DNA of 64,000 nt from Holophagales bacterium (GTDB taxonomy: Bacteria > Acidobacteriota > Thermoanaerobaculia > Multivoradales > Multivoraceae). Location: contig VXZQ01000001.1 in the NCBI GenBank assembly GCA_009845425.1, forward strand, positions 444,363 through 508,362, written 5' to 3'. Every line of letters begins with the position of its first letter. Positions within the stretch are counted from its first letter, which is position 1. The translations under genes and the position numbers were made by a program. Below the pieces are notes generated by a model that worked only from the letters and a program-made list of their open reading frames with translations, had not been told where the DNA came from and did not search any database. Below are positions 11,786 through 21,156 of the stretch, one piece after another.

Positions 11786-12622
11786 CTAGGAGCGCGGCGG
11801 ACGGCCCCACAGACTGGCTTCGTCCTTCGCCTTCGGCGGGCCGCCGCGGCGGCGCTCGAGCGCCTCCTCCATCTCCGAAAGCCGGGGGGCCAGGCAACTC
11901 TGCTGCATCTCGGTCAGGTCGGCGATCCCGGCCAGCGCCAGGTCGAGGAGGCCGTCGAACTCGGGTCGCGTGAACACGCGGCCCTCAGCCGTGCCCTGGA
12001 CCTCGATCAGGCTGCCCTCGCCGGTCGCTACCACGTTCAGGTCGACCTGAGCATCCCGGTCCTCGACGTACTCCAGGTCCAGCAGCAGCTCGTCCTCGCA
12101 GATACCCACCGAGACCGCGGCCACCGAGTGGACCAGCGGCCACCTCTTCAGGTCGCCCTCGAGCAGCATCCTGGCCAGCGCCGCGACGGTCGCCACGTAG
12201 GCGCCGGTGATCGACGCCGTCCGGGTGCCGCCGTCGGCCTGGATCACGTCGCAGTCGACCGCGATCGTGACTTCCGGGAGCTTCCTGAGGTTGACCGCCG
12301 ACCGGAGTGAACGACCGATCAGCCGCTGAATCTCCGCCGTGCGCCCCGAGGGCCGCCCGCGCGACACCTCCCGCCTCGAACGGGTGAGGGTCGCTCGCGG
12401 GAGCATCGCGTACTCCGCGGTCAGCCAGCCCTGCCCCTTGCCGATCAGGAAGGGCGGCACTCGCCGCTCCACGCTGGCCGAGCAGAGCACCTTCGTATCG
12501 CCGCATTCGATCAGCGCCGAACCCTCTGCGAACTTCATCGCGTCGAGCTCGATCGTCACCGGGCGCAGGGCGGCGAGCGACCTGTCGCCGCTCCGGCTGA
12601 AACCGCCGTCTCGATTAGTCAC
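11786..12622 (-). CDS. rph: Ribonuclease PH
   Basis: A phosphorolytic 3'-5' exoribonuclease that trims tRNA 3' ends. Recognisable parts are [30 protein letters not shown] strands, the [17 protein letters not shown] basic patch, and [19 protein letters not shown] near the active site. At 278 residues it is about 30-40 longer than usual, with an extra charged tail ([17 protein letters not shown]). The GTG start overlaps the murI stop (GTGA). Confidence 0.92.
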   Translation of the reverse strand: MTNRDGGFSRSGDRSLAALRPVTIELDAMKFAEGSALIECGDTKVLCSASVERRVPPFLIGKGQGWLTAEYAMLPRATLTRSRREVSRGRPSGRTAEIQRLIGRSLRSAVNLRKLPEVTIAVDCDVIQADGGTRTASITGAYVATVAALARMLLEGDLKRWPLVHSVAAVSVGICEDELLLDLEYVEDRDAQVDLNVVATGEGSLIEVQGTAEGRVFTRPEFDGLLDLALAGIADLTEMQQSCLAPRLSEMEEALERRRGGPPKAKDEASLWGRPPRS

Positions 12623-13446
12623 GATGTCTCGACCTCCTCCGTTTCAGGCTCGTCCACGTCGATCCACTCGAGCGTTGCCGGCTCGCCGAGGATCCGCTCG
12701 GCAAGTTTCGCAAACCGCGGACCGGCGTCCGTGGCGAAGAGTCTCACACTCGCCGGTCCGCGCCCGGCGCCGTCGGTCCAGCCCCCGGCGCGCAGCTCCC
12801 GTTCCACCAGGGCGCCGGTCGACTCGGCGGAGTCGACCAGGGTGACGTCGGGGCCGCACACCCGCTCCAGCACGCCACGCAGCATCGGGTAGTGGGTGCA
12901 GCCGAGCAGGAGCGTGTCGATCCCCTCGGCCAGCAGCGGCTCGAGATAGCGGGCCACGATGCTCCCCGTGATTTCGTCCTCCTCCCAGCCTTCCTCGACC
13001 AGCGGAACGAGCAGCGGGCAGGCCCGCTGACTGACCCGGAGGCGCGGGTCGAGGCGGCGGATCGCCTCTTCGTAGGCGCCCGACCGCACCGTCGACTCGG
13101 TGGCGATGACGCCGATGTGCCGGCTCGCCGCCGCCACCGCGGCGGAGGCCCCGGGCTCCAGCACGCCCCAGTGCGGCGCCAGCACGACGAGCTCGTCGAG
13201 CGCCATGGCGGAAGCCGTGTTGCAGGCCACGACCAGGGCGTCGACCTTCCGGCGCTCCAGGAAGTCGACGTTCGTCTGGGAGTAGCGGAGCACCGTTCGC
13301 CGTGACTTCGTCCCGTATGGCAGGCGGGCGGTGTCGCCGAGGTAGAGGATGGAGGCGCCGGGCAGCCGGCGCCGGAGCGCGGCGACCACGGTCAGGCCAC
13401 CGACGCCCGAGTCGAAGACGCCGATCAGGGGCTGGGCTCCGCGCAT
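12619..13446 (-). CDS. murI: Glutamate racemase
   Basis: A 275-residue cofactor-independent racemase supplying D-glutamate for peptidoglycan. The two catalytic cysteines are present: C75 in VVACNTASA and C183 in [10 protein letters not shown]. The N-terminus [12 protein letters not shown] and GDTARLPYG are also diagnostic. It starts 3 bases after the GerMN gene and runs into rph, within a cell-wall operon. Confidence 0.94.
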   Translation of the reverse strand: MRGAQPLIGVFDSGVGGLTVVAALRRRLPGASILYLGDTARLPYGTKSRRTVLRYSQTNVDFLERRKVDALVVACNTASAMALDELVVLAPHWGVLEPGASAAVAAASRHIGVIATESTVRSGAYEEAIRRLDPRLRVSQRACPLLVPLVEEGWEEDEITGSIVARYLEPLLAEGIDTLLLGCTHYPMLRGVLERVCGPDVTLVDSAESTGALVERELRAGGWTDGAGRGPASVRLFATDAGPRFAKLAERILGEPATLEWIDVDEPETEEVETS

Positions 13447-13449
13447 CGC

Positions 13450-14064
13450 TCAGAGATCCGCGGCAGGCTCCGCGTTCCGGTCGAGGTCTGGCAGCAGCGG
13501 CCGGCTCGTGTCGACGTGGCCGGCGAAGGTCAGGCGCTGCTCACCGTTCCACATCAGCACGACGCGCTCGATCCCCAGGTTGCTCGCGGTCAGACTGTTC
13601 ACCAGGCTGTAGACGGCGAGCAGCTCGTCGCGCAATCCCATCGCCGGCCGCTCGAAGCGCAGCGCGGAGCCCGTCCGCGAAACCGTCAGGTCGACATAGG
13701 CGACGCCGTTGACCAGATCGAACGCCTGCAGCCCGACGACGGGCGGCAGGACGGGGAAGATCTCCTCGTCCGCTTCCGGCGCGTCGTCGCCGGCCGGGGC
13801 CGGACCGGGACCGTCGATCAGCGCCTGGACGATCGCCGCCGCCGTCTCCTCGACGCTGCCGGCGGCCGGGATCGCTCGTGGCACGCACCGAAGCAGTCCG
13901 TCCGTCGCCGGGAAGCAGAGAATCGCGAAAAAGTCCTCGCCCTCCGGGACGAGTTCCACCTCGCCGTCCACGTCGCCGTCCAGGTCGCCGCCGCCGCAGG
14001 CGCCAAGCAACACGAGCAGCACGACGGCGGCCGGGGGCCAGCGGTTGGAGCGCAGCCGTCTCAC
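13450..14064 (-). CDS. GerMN-domain lipoprotein
   Basis: A 204-residue secreted protein with a lipoprotein signal (VVLLVLLGACGGG, lipobox Cys near residue 23), then an acidic linker and a GerMN domain (about 65-195: ETAAAIVQALIDGP, VNGVAYVDLTV, LLAVYSLVNSLT). GerMN proteins usually bind or localise with cell-wall enzymes. Its GTG overlaps the stop of the upstream amidase gene, which supports a joint envelope role. Confidence 0.82.
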   Translation of the reverse strand: MRRLRSNRWPPAAVVLLVLLGACGGGDLDGDVDGEVELVPEGEDFFAILCFPATDGLLRCVPRAIPAAGSVEETAAAIVQALIDGPGPAPAGDDAPEADEEIFPVLPPVVGLQAFDLVNGVAYVDLTVSRTGSALRFERPAMGLRDELLAVYSLVNSLTASNLGIERVVLMWNGEQRLTFAGHVDTSRPLLPDLDRNAEPAADL

Positions 14065-15809
14065 GATCGCGTCCCGTCGGCGGTCGTCTCCGCGGCACCG
14101 GACATGACGGCGCGGTAGAGCCGGATCGCCCGGCCGATCGCCTCGAACACCTCGCGGCCACGCGGTCCGTCGAAGACCGGCGTCTTCACTTCCCCGACTT
14201 CCTCGTACCCGAACTCGATCAGTACCGCCGGCATCGACGCCCCGGTCAACACCCGCAGGGGCGCCCGCTGGTAGCCCCGGTTCGGCAGGTCGAGGACGTC
14301 GCCGACCTGGGTCTGGATCAGCCGCGCCAGGAGCGCACTCCGCTCGAGCTCCGCATCGTGCACGCGGTCCCAGGGTTCGAGCGGCGGGATCACGACCGGC
14401 GGCTCTTCTTCCGCCGGTTCCGCCTCGAGGTCGGCGAGATCCTCGTCCTCGAAGGCGTCCGGCTCCGGCTCCGGTTCGTCTTCGGCGACGTCGAGCCCGG
14501 CCGCCTCCTCGGACTCGGTCGCCTCCTCCTCGAGCGGCGCCGGAGGCGGATCGAGAACCCAGGTCTGGAACGCGCTTCCCGGCCGGGGCGCGCCGGCGGC
14601 GCCCACATGCACCGACACGAAGACGTCCGCCTCGTACTGGTTGGCCAGCGAGGTCCGGTTCTCGAGCGTGACCGTGCTGTCGCCGCCGCGGGTCAGCACC
14701 ACGCGAGCCCCCAGTTCGAACTCCAGGTAGGACCGGAGCGCCTCGGCGATCCGGAGAGCGAGGTTCTTCTCGCTCTCGCCGGACGGGGCCCGCACGCCGT
14801 TGTCCGTCCCGCCATGACCCGGGTCGAGGACAATCCGGAACTCACGCCGCTCCTCCTCCGTCCGCGATGTCGCGCGCGGCTGAAGCCCCGGCCGGCGCCG
14901 CGTGATGTCGAAGACGAGCTGGACCCGCGGCGGACGGCCCAGGAGGTACGGTTCGGACGCCTCGGCGAGAGGCGCCAGACCGACGTCGACCGACCGCTCG
15001 CGCACTTCGATCCAGCGCACGAGGGGATCGTTCAACCGCACCCGGCGGCGCGGCTCCATGACTCCACTCAGCAGCCGAAGCCGCACGCCCGCGCGGTATC
15101 GATCAACCTGGAAGCGAGGCCGGTTGGAGAAGGTCACGACGAGCGTCGTGGCGCCGAGATCATGGACGCGGTCCACCTCCACGTCGAGGCGGCGTTCGCC
15201 CGTCCTGTCGACGCGAAGCAGGCCTCGCCGCCGGTCGAAGTCGAAGCGGTAGCCGAGCGTCTCCGGATACGCCCGCGCCAGCGCGTCGACCGGCACGAAC
15301 AGCTTGCGCGGCTCGATCGGCTCAGGGGGCAGCTCGGGCTCTTCCTCTTCCGGCTCGGGCTCTTCCTCCTCGCCATCCCCCTCCGAATCAGGCGTTTCCC
15401 CGTCTTCCTCCTCCTCTTCGTCGGGGTATTCCGGTTCCGGTTCGATCCAGGGCCTGATCGACAGGTTGTGCACCTCGCCGTCGACCACGACCGTCCTGCT
15501 CAGGGGGCCGAGCACGACCTCCCTCCCCGCTACGCGCAGCGTGTGCGCCTCGCCGAGCGGACCCCTCTCGAGATCCCCTCCCAGCACCTCGACGACGGAA
15601 CCCAGCGCGACGAGTGGCCCGGAGGCCGAGCGGGCCCAGGGCAGAGGTGCGGAGTCGCGGCCGACGATGATCGTCCCCTCCTCGTGGGAGAGGATCTCCG
15701 TCTCCGGCTCGTCGTCTCTCTGCGCCGCCGCCGTCGCGAGCGGCAGGAGCCCCAGGGCCACGGCAAGCAGGCCGGAGGCACACCAGAAGATGCCGCGTCG
15801 GAGAGACAC
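14061..15809 (-). CDS. N-acetylmuramoyl-L-alanine amidase (Amidase_3)
   Basis: A 582-residue secreted zinc amidase that cuts the bond between MurNAc and the stem peptide. After a signal peptide there is a copper-amine-oxidase-N-like domain interrupted by a very acidic Glu/Pro stretch (about residues 125-165). The Amidase_3 domain follows, with VLDPGHGGTDNG, the SEKNL glutamate, DVFVSVH and the late LIEFGYEE glutamate. A second acidic insert of about 60 residues interrupts the catalytic domain after the SVH motif. The start is a GTG with a TAGGTT box 6 bases upstream and no ribosome site. Confidence 0.87.
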   Translation of the reverse strand: MSLRRGIFWCASGLLAVALGLLPLATAAAQRDDEPETEILSHEEGTIIVGRDSAPLPWARSASGPLVALGSVVEVLGGDLERGPLGEAHTLRVAGREVVLGPLSRTVVVDGEVHNLSIRPWIEPEPEYPDEEEEEDGETPDSEGDGEEEEPEPEEEEPELPPEPIEPRKLFVPVDALARAYPETLGYRFDFDRRRGLLRVDRTGERRLDVEVDRVHDLGATTLVVTFSNRPRFQVDRYRAGVRLRLLSGVMEPRRRVRLNDPLVRWIEVRERSVDVGLAPLAEASEPYLLGRPPRVQLVFDITRRRPGLQPRATSRTEEERREFRIVLDPGHGGTDNGVRAPSGESEKNLALRIAEALRSYLEFELGARVVLTRGGDSTVTLENRTSLANQYEADVFVSVHVGAAGAPRPGSAFQTWVLDPPPAPLEEEATESEEAAGLDVAEDEPEPEPDAFEDEDLADLEAEPAEEEPPVVIPPLEPWDRVHDAELERSALLARLIQTQVGDVLDLPNRGYQRAPLRVLTGASMPAVLIEFGYEEVGEVKTPVFDGPRGREVFEAIGRAIRLYRAVMSGAAETTADGTRS

Positions 15810-15880
15810 TACGGCAACCTAACACCACCGCGGGAAGCCCTGATTCCGGGCGTGCCGGGGCGAACCACCCACACGCGCGC

Positions 15881-15956
15881 TGGTAGCCCGTACGGGATTC
15901 GAACCCGTGTTACTGGCGTGAGAGGCCAGCGTCCTAGACCCCTAGACGAACGGGCC
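15881..15956 (-). tRNA. tRNA-Glu (anticodon CUC)
   Basis: Minus-strand 76-base tRNA with acceptor GGCCCGT paired to ACGGGCT (one G-U), D arm GTCTAGGGGTCTAGGAC, anticodon loop CTCTCAC giving CUC (reads GAG), T arm GGGTTCGAATCCC, discriminator A and an encoded CCA at 15883-15881. Confidence 0.95.
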
Positions 15957-15999
15957 ACGCGTGCGCAGGGCCGCGCAATTTAGCACAGCGTGCCCGTGG

Positions 16000-16839
16000 T
16001 CAGGGCACCTCAGCAGAACCACCGCTAACCGCAACCCGCGTATCGGGATTCAGGTCCTGATTGGGGTCGACGAGGTGACCACCCGGGAAGCTGACCGAGA
16101 CCGCCGGGGCGGACGTATCGAGGCACAGAAGGTGGTTGTTGTCGTTGTCGCCCAGATCCGCGAGCGCCTCCGGAACGATCTCGTCCGTCGAACCGTCCGG
16201 GCGCTCCACGGTCACGCGATAGAGCGCGCGCTCGGCGTCGCCAGGGTCGTCGCCATCCGGCAGTCGTACGCCTCCGGCCCAGGTCACCCTGACCACCTGC
16301 TGGATGCCTTCCGGACAGGCGGACCCCCGGCCCTCCGTTGACCATCGGTCCGCCGGTACAACCTCCGCGAGCACGAGAGAGGGCCCGGCATCCAGCGGCG
16401 TGACGTTCGTCTCCGTTCCGCGGAAGTTCACCGGATCACCCGTCACTCCATCCGAGAACAGGTCGCCGACCACGAGCACTCTCACCGGCGGGTCGCTGGC
16501 CGCGTCGCCGAACTCACCGATGAGGAGCACGGTCCTGAGTTCGCCTGGATCGCCGGCCGGCCGGAGGGTTGAGCAGAGGGGAGTGCGTTCAGACCCGGAC
16601 CGCGTGACAATCCGGAAGTCCCCGGGCTGCAGGGTGTTCGCGTCCACGGTATGGGACAGCACGATCGGCATGCCGTCCTGCCCGGATGCGCCCTGGCAGA
16701 GGAAGTTCGCCCCGGCCGGCAGAGCATTGTCCAACCCGAAGAAGGCCGACAGCGGGCGCGCCGTTTGCCCGTTCGCAGCCTGCGCGACGGGCATCATCGC
16801 TGCCAGGCCACCTGCGACAAAGTAGAGAAACGTCTTCAT
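16000..16839 (-). CDS. Secreted protein of unknown function
   Basis: A 279-residue protein with a clear signal peptide (MKTFLYFVAGGLAAMMPVAQA). The family is not recognised. The mature part is beta-rich and acidic, contains two cysteines early (FLCQG, TPLCSTL) and two late (SACPEG, LLCLDT), and ends with a DPNQDLNPDTR stretch that could bind calcium. It lies 21 bases downstream of a sulfatase gene on the same strand, so it may be the last member of that operon. Confidence 0.6.
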   Translation of the reverse strand: MKTFLYFVAGGLAAMMPVAQAANGQTARPLSAFFGLDNALPAGANFLCQGASGQDGMPIVLSHTVDANTLQPGDFRIVTRSGSERTPLCSTLRPAGDPGELRTVLLIGEFGDAASDPPVRVLVVGDLFSDGVTGDPVNFRGTETNVTPLDAGPSLVLAEVVPADRWSTEGRGSACPEGIQQVVRVTWAGGVRLPDGDDPGDAERALYRVTVERPDGSTDEIVPEALADLGDNDNNHLLCLDTSAPAVSVSFPGGHLVDPNQDLNPDTRVAVSGGSAEVP

Positions 16840-16860
16840 CCGCCACCAACGCGGATCAGC

Positions 16861-18393
16861 TTACTCCGCAAGCCGCCACTTCTCCGGCGCCACGAAACCA
16901 TCGCGCCCCTCCCAGAAGATCGGCACATGCTCCTCGGGCTGCAAGGCGCGGAAGGCCAGCGCCTTCCCGGTCAGACGCCCGACGATCTCCGGGTGATCGG
17001 CCGACAGGTCGTTCTGCTCGCCGGGGTCGTCTCCAAGGTGAAAGAGCATGGTCTGTGATTCGGCGAGGGCCGCGCGGTCGAGCGGTTCGGGGCCGATGAC
17101 GATCAGCTTCCAGTCGCCTTCCATCGCCATGAGCTGCTCGCGCTCGTTGCTCAACTGGGCGCAGTAGGAGTAGAAGTCGCGGTCGCCGGCGACCTCAGCG
17201 CCGCGAAGCGCCGGCAGGGCATCGCGGCCATCCAGCTCCAGGTCGGGACGATCCGGGGCGGCCGCGGCCTCCATGAGCGTCGGCATGACGTCCAGGTAGT
17301 TGAGCGGCGCCTCGACGGAGCCGCCACCGCTCACCCCGCCGGCGGGCCAGCGAGCCGCGGCCGCGACACGGATTCCGCCTTCGAAGACGTTTCCCTTTGA
17401 GCCCCGGAACGGGCGATTGTCGCCGATGCCGGTGTCGCCGCCGTTGTCCGAGAAGAACCACACCAGGGTGTCGTCTGCCACGCCGGCCTCATCCAGGGCA
17501 TCGAGGATGCGCCCGATGCCGACGTCCATCGCGTGGACCATTGCGCCGGTGATCCTCCGGTTTCGGAGCCGGCCTTCCACGTCTTCGAGGCGCGCCCGGC
17601 TCATGGCGTGACCGCCGAACCACTCGTACTTCTCCGGCGGCACGTCCGCGCCGACGACGGCCTCGATCGGTACCGGATCGAGGTCCTCGTAGAGCGGCAG
17701 ATCCTCTTCCTTCGCCTGGAAGGGTGAGTGCGGCGCGTTGTAGGGCACGAACAGGAAGAAAGGCGCGTCGCCGCCGGCGTGCTCGCGGACGAAGCGCACC
17801 GCATGCCCGGAGATGAGATCCGTGCTGTAGCCGGGCTCGTCGACCGACTCGTCGTCGTGGAACCAGTCGACCTCGCCGTAGCGCTCGTGCGTGAAGTAGT
17901 CGAAGCCCCAGCCCAGGTGACCGATGAAGCGGGTGAAACCGCGTTCGAGGGGGTGGTACTCGCGGCGCGACAGCCCCAGATGCCACTTGCCGACCAGGCC
18001 GCGGTGCTCGTAGCCGGCCTCGGCGAGCACCTGCGGCACGATCGTCGCCTCGGGATCGAGACCGTAGTCGTGGTAGCCCATGACGACACCGCGCATCATG
18101 CCGTAGCGAATCGGATGTCTGCCGGTCATCAGGCCGGCGCGCGTCGGCGAGCAGATGGGCGCCACGTAGAAGCGATCGAGCCTGACGCCCTCCGTGGCGA
18201 TGCGGTCGATGTTGGGGGTGGCGATCTCGCCGCCGTTGAAGCTGACGTCACGCCAGCCGAGGTCGTCGGCGACGATGAGCACGACGTTGGGCGGTCGCTG
18301 CGCCCGCGGCGCCTCGCCCTCGTCGACTTCTCCACCCGGCGTGCAGCCGACCAGGGCGATGGCCGTGAGCAGGATCCACTGTTTCGTCTTCAT
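16861..18393 (-). CDS. Lipoprotein sulfatase (type I)
   Basis: A formylglycine-dependent sulfatase, 510 residues. The N-terminus is a lipoprotein signal (LLTAIALVGC) and then NVVLIVADDLGWRDVS, whose aspartates bind Ca. The modification motif is CSPTRAGLMTGR, and WFFSDNGGDTGIG carries the second metal site. It should remove sulfate from an organic sulfate ester outside the cytoplasmic membrane. ATG 18393 (GAGGATC upstream) overlaps the DUF2783 stop as TGATG, placing it in the homogentisate-type operon. No maturase gene is in the window. Confidence 0.9.
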   Translation of the reverse strand: MKTKQWILLTAIALVGCTPGGEVDEGEAPRAQRPPNVVLIVADDLGWRDVSFNGGEIATPNIDRIATEGVRLDRFYVAPICSPTRAGLMTGRHPIRYGMMRGVVMGYHDYGLDPEATIVPQVLAEAGYEHRGLVGKWHLGLSRREYHPLERGFTRFIGHLGWGFDYFTHERYGEVDWFHDDESVDEPGYSTDLISGHAVRFVREHAGGDAPFFLFVPYNAPHSPFQAKEEDLPLYEDLDPVPIEAVVGADVPPEKYEWFGGHAMSRARLEDVEGRLRNRRITGAMVHAMDVGIGRILDALDEAGVADDTLVWFFSDNGGDTGIGDNRPFRGSKGNVFEGGIRVAAAARWPAGGVSGGGSVEAPLNYLDVMPTLMEAAAAPDRPDLELDGRDALPALRGAEVAGDRDFYSYCAQLSNEREQLMAMEGDWKLIVIGPEPLDRAALAESQTMLFHLGDDPGEQNDLSADHPEIVGRLTGKALAFRALQPEEHVPIFWEGRDGFVAPEKWRLAE

Positions 18394-18611
18394 CACCGAT
18401 CCTCCCCCTTGTTCGTCCAGGCGCTGTCGGCAGCCGTCCGCATCGCCTCGCGCAGCACCTCGCGATCGCCGATGTGGTTGGCAAGCAGCAGGATCAGGCG
18501 GGCGTTGATCGCGTCGCTCTCTTCCTTCGAGCGGCCGTGATGAAGCTCCAGCAGCTCCTGGTAGAAACCGTCGCCGTCCGGGATGTTGGGTTCGGTCCGG
18601 AGTCGGGTCAT
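18393..18611 (-). CDS. DUF2783 family small protein
   Basis: A 72-residue soluble protein. The core DAINARLILLLANHIGDREVL matches the DUF2783 family, whose members commonly sit next to MhpA-like FAD monooxygenases, as here. It is predicted to be helical, with no membrane segment or metal motif. It overlaps both neighbours (ATGA with the monooxygenase, TGATG with the sulfatase). Its function is unknown; a partner or stabiliser of the monooxygenase is the simplest guess. Confidence 0.8.
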   Translation of the reverse strand: MTRLRTEPNIPDGDGFYQELLELHHGRSKEESDAINARLILLLANHIGDREVLREAMRTAADSAWTNKGEDR

Positions 18612-20209
18612 GGGTCGTCGGTCTCCTGAGCGCTCGCGCGCCGAAGGGCGGCGGCGATTCGCCCGGGGTCATAGTCCGTGAAGCGCGCGGCGACGTGCTG
18701 GTCGGGACGGAGAAGATACAGGGCGCCGGGAGCATTGCCGAGGTATCTCTCGTCCAGCAGCGGGTGCCGTCCGGCGGGCAGACTGATGATCTCCGGACCG
18801 GGCTCGTCATCCGGAACGTCGATGCCCAGCGCGAGAAGCTGGAAGCGGTCGCCCAGCCGCGCCAGCAGCCAGCCGTCGCCGATCGGCGCGTCGACGGCGG
18901 GCGAGCCGGGACGCGTCCGCGCTGGAAGGCCGGTCGTGTCCGGACTCTGCAGGGGCGAGCCAAGGTACACGTGCGGCAACGACAGCCGTCCCGAGTTCAC
19001 CAGTGGCCGCGCCATCGGCTGCGTCTCCGCGAGATCCAGGACCGCGTCCCGGAACAGGCGACTCGTGGCGGACTTCGGAGTGATGAAGTCCGTCGAGCGC
19101 GTCGAGTTCAGGATGTTCTCGTCGGCTGCCGGAACCCGCTCCGCGTCGTAGCTGTCGAGGAGCGAATCCGGCGAGCGACCGTGGAGAACGCGCTCGAGCT
19201 TCCACACCAGGTTGTCGACGTCCTGGATGCCGCTGTTGGCCCCACGCGCGCCGAACGGCGAGACCTGGTGGGCCGCGTCGCCGGCGAACAGCACCCGGCC
19301 GTGGCGGAAGCGGTCGATCCGCGCGCACTGAAAGGTGTAGACCGAGATCCACTCGGTCTCGAACTCGACGTCGTCGCCGAGCATCTGGCGCAACCGTGAA
19401 ACGACGTTCTCGGGACGCTGCTCCTCCTCCCTGTCGACGCCCGGCCCGAGCTGGAGGTCGATCCGCCACAGACCCTCCGGCTGCTTGTGGAGCAGTGCCG
19501 ACTGGCCCCGGTTGAACGGCGGATCGAACCAGAACCAGCGTTCCTTCGGAAAGTCGGCCTTCATTGTGACGTCGGCGATGAGGAAGTTGTCCTCGAACAC
19601 CCGGCCCGCGAACTCGAGCCCCAGCTCCCGGCGCACGGTCGAGCCGGCCCCGTCGCACGCCACGACCCACTCCGCCTCCAGCCGGTACGGGCCTTCCGGG
19701 GTCTCGACGGTCAGGAGCACGTCGGCAGCGGCAGGTTCGACCTTCGTCACCCGGCTGCCACCCCGCAACTCGACGGGGCGTCCCGCCGACTGGAGGTCGC
19801 GGAGGCGCCTCACCAGGAGCTCCTCGAGGCGGTACTGCTGCAGGTTGATGAAGGCCGGCCGCCGGTGGCCTTCCTCCGCCAGGAGATCGAACTCGTAGAT
19901 GCGGCGGTCGCGGAAGAAGACCTTGCCGCGGCTCCACGTCACCCCATGGTCGACGATCTCATCGCCGCAGCCGAGGCGGTCGAGGATCTCCAGCGCCCGC
20001 TTGGCGAAACAGATGGCGCGCGAGCCGTAGCTGACCCGGTCGTTCTCGTCGAGCAGCACAACGGGGATGTCGCGCCGCGCCAGGTCGATGGCGGCCGCCA
20101 GACCGGCGGGACCCGCGCCGACCACGACCACGGGGTGACGGGCCGGCGCCGGGGCGTCCTGATCGGGACTCCGCTCGTAAGGGTAGAGCGGAGTCTCGAA
20201 GCTCCTCAA
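18608..20209 (-). CDS. FAD-dependent aromatic monooxygenase (MhpA-like)
   Basis: A class A flavin monooxygenase of 533 residues. The FAD motifs are VVVVGAGPAGLAAAI near the N-terminus, ACDGAGSTVRRELG (DG motif) and VLFAGDAAHQVSPFGARG (GD motif). It should hydroxylate a phenolic ring with NAD(P)H and O2. A start at TTG 20209, overlapping the stop of the MBL gene, gives LRSFETPLYPYER; the frame upstream is inside that gene. With HmgA next door, a role in making homogentisate or a related hydroquinone from a hydroxyphenylacetate is likely, but the substrate is inferred. Confidence 0.85.
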   Translation of the reverse strand: MRSFETPLYPYERSPDQDAPAPARHPVVVVGAGPAGLAAAIDLARRDIPVVLLDENDRVSYGSRAICFAKRALEILDRLGCGDEIVDHGVTWSRGKVFFRDRRIYEFDLLAEEGHRRPAFINLQQYRLEELLVRRLRDLQSAGRPVELRGGSRVTKVEPAAADVLLTVETPEGPYRLEAEWVVACDGAGSTVRRELGLEFAGRVFEDNFLIADVTMKADFPKERWFWFDPPFNRGQSALLHKQPEGLWRIDLQLGPGVDREEEQRPENVVSRLRQMLGDDVEFETEWISVYTFQCARIDRFRHGRVLFAGDAAHQVSPFGARGANSGIQDVDNLVWKLERVLHGRSPDSLLDSYDAERVPAADENILNSTRSTDFITPKSATSRLFRDAVLDLAETQPMARPLVNSGRLSLPHVYLGSPLQSPDTTGLPARTRPGSPAVDAPIGDGWLLARLGDRFQLLALGIDVPDDEPGPEIISLPAGRHPLLDERYLGNAPGALYLLRPDQHVAARFTDYDPGRIAAALRRASAQETDDP

Positions 20210-21156
20210 TCCTGCAGCGCCGCCCACATCTCGAGATCGCGCTGCGCGGTCCAGATGCGCGGCGTGTCGATCCCCCGCGCCTCGTCGTACGCCCGCGCGA
20301 CGTTGAAGGGCAGGCAGTGCTCGTAGATCGCGTAGTCGGAGAACTTCGGATCGCACGCCGCCCGGGTGGCCTCGAAGGCCTCCTTGAGCGTCCCGCCCCG
20401 GGCCGCGACACGCGCCGTCGGCCCGTAGGTCGAATCGACGAAGTCGCGCGTGCTCTCGATCGCCTCGGCCACCATCTGCTCACCGACCAGCGCGTCGCCC
20501 CGGCCGGGCGCGATCGCACTCGGCCGGAAGGAGGCGATCCGGTCGAGCGTCCCGCCCCAGTCGAGGAAGTGCCCGTCGCCGCAGTAGCAGGCCGAGTGGT
20601 ACTCGACGATGTCGCCGGTGAACAGCACCTGCTCGTCCGGCACCCAGATGACCGCGTCGCCGGCGGTGTGGGCGCGGCCCACCTGGAGGATGTCGACCCG
20701 GCGCTCGCCGAGGTAGACCGTCATCCGGCCCGAGAAAGTCGTGGTCGGCCAGGTCAGGCCCGGGATCGACTCGTGGCCCTCGAACAGGCGCGGCATGCGC
20801 TGGAACTCGCTGTCCCAGTCCTCCTGGCCGCGCTCCGCGACCATCGAGCGGGCGGTCTCGGACATGATGACCTGCTGCGCGTCGAAGGCCGACGCGCCCA
20901 GCACCCGAACCGCGTGGTAGTGCGTGAGGACCAGGTGCGTGATCGGCTTGTCGGTCACGGAACGCACCTTCTCGATCACCTTGTTCGCGAGCAGCGGCGT
21001 CGCCTGCGCCTCGACCACCATGACGCGGTCGTCGCCGATGATCACGCCGGAGTTGGGGTCGCCCTCCGCCGTGAAGGCCCAAAGCCCCTCGCCGACCTCG
21101 GTGAAGCTGATCTGCTTCTCGGCGAGGTCCCCCGCCGACGCGAACGCCCTCGCCAT
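20206..21156 (-). CDS. MBL-fold metallohydrolase-like protein
   Basis: A metallo-beta-lactamase-fold protein of 316 residues from ATG 21156. The usual HxHxDH motif reads HYHAVR (within LTHYHAVRVLGAS), so the residues of the second metal site are missing. The later GRAHTAGDAV and LFTGDIVEYH histidine/aspartate motifs remain. It is coupled to hmgA (TGATG) and to the monooxygenase (TTGA). A lactone or ester hydrolase acting on an aromatic intermediate is possible, but the altered motif makes this uncertain. Confidence 0.8.
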   Translation of the reverse strand: MARAFASAGDLAEKQISFTEVGEGLWAFTAEGDPNSGVIIGDDRVMVVEAQATPLLANKVIEKVRSVTDKPITHLVLTHYHAVRVLGASAFDAQQVIMSETARSMVAERGQEDWDSEFQRMPRLFEGHESIPGLTWPTTTFSGRMTVYLGERRVDILQVGRAHTAGDAVIWVPDEQVLFTGDIVEYHSACYCGDGHFLDWGGTLDRIASFRPSAIAPGRGDALVGEQMVAEAIESTRDFVDSTYGPTARVAARGGTLKEAFEATRAACDPKFSDYAIYEHCLPFNVARAYDEARGIDTPRIWTAQRDLEMWAALQD

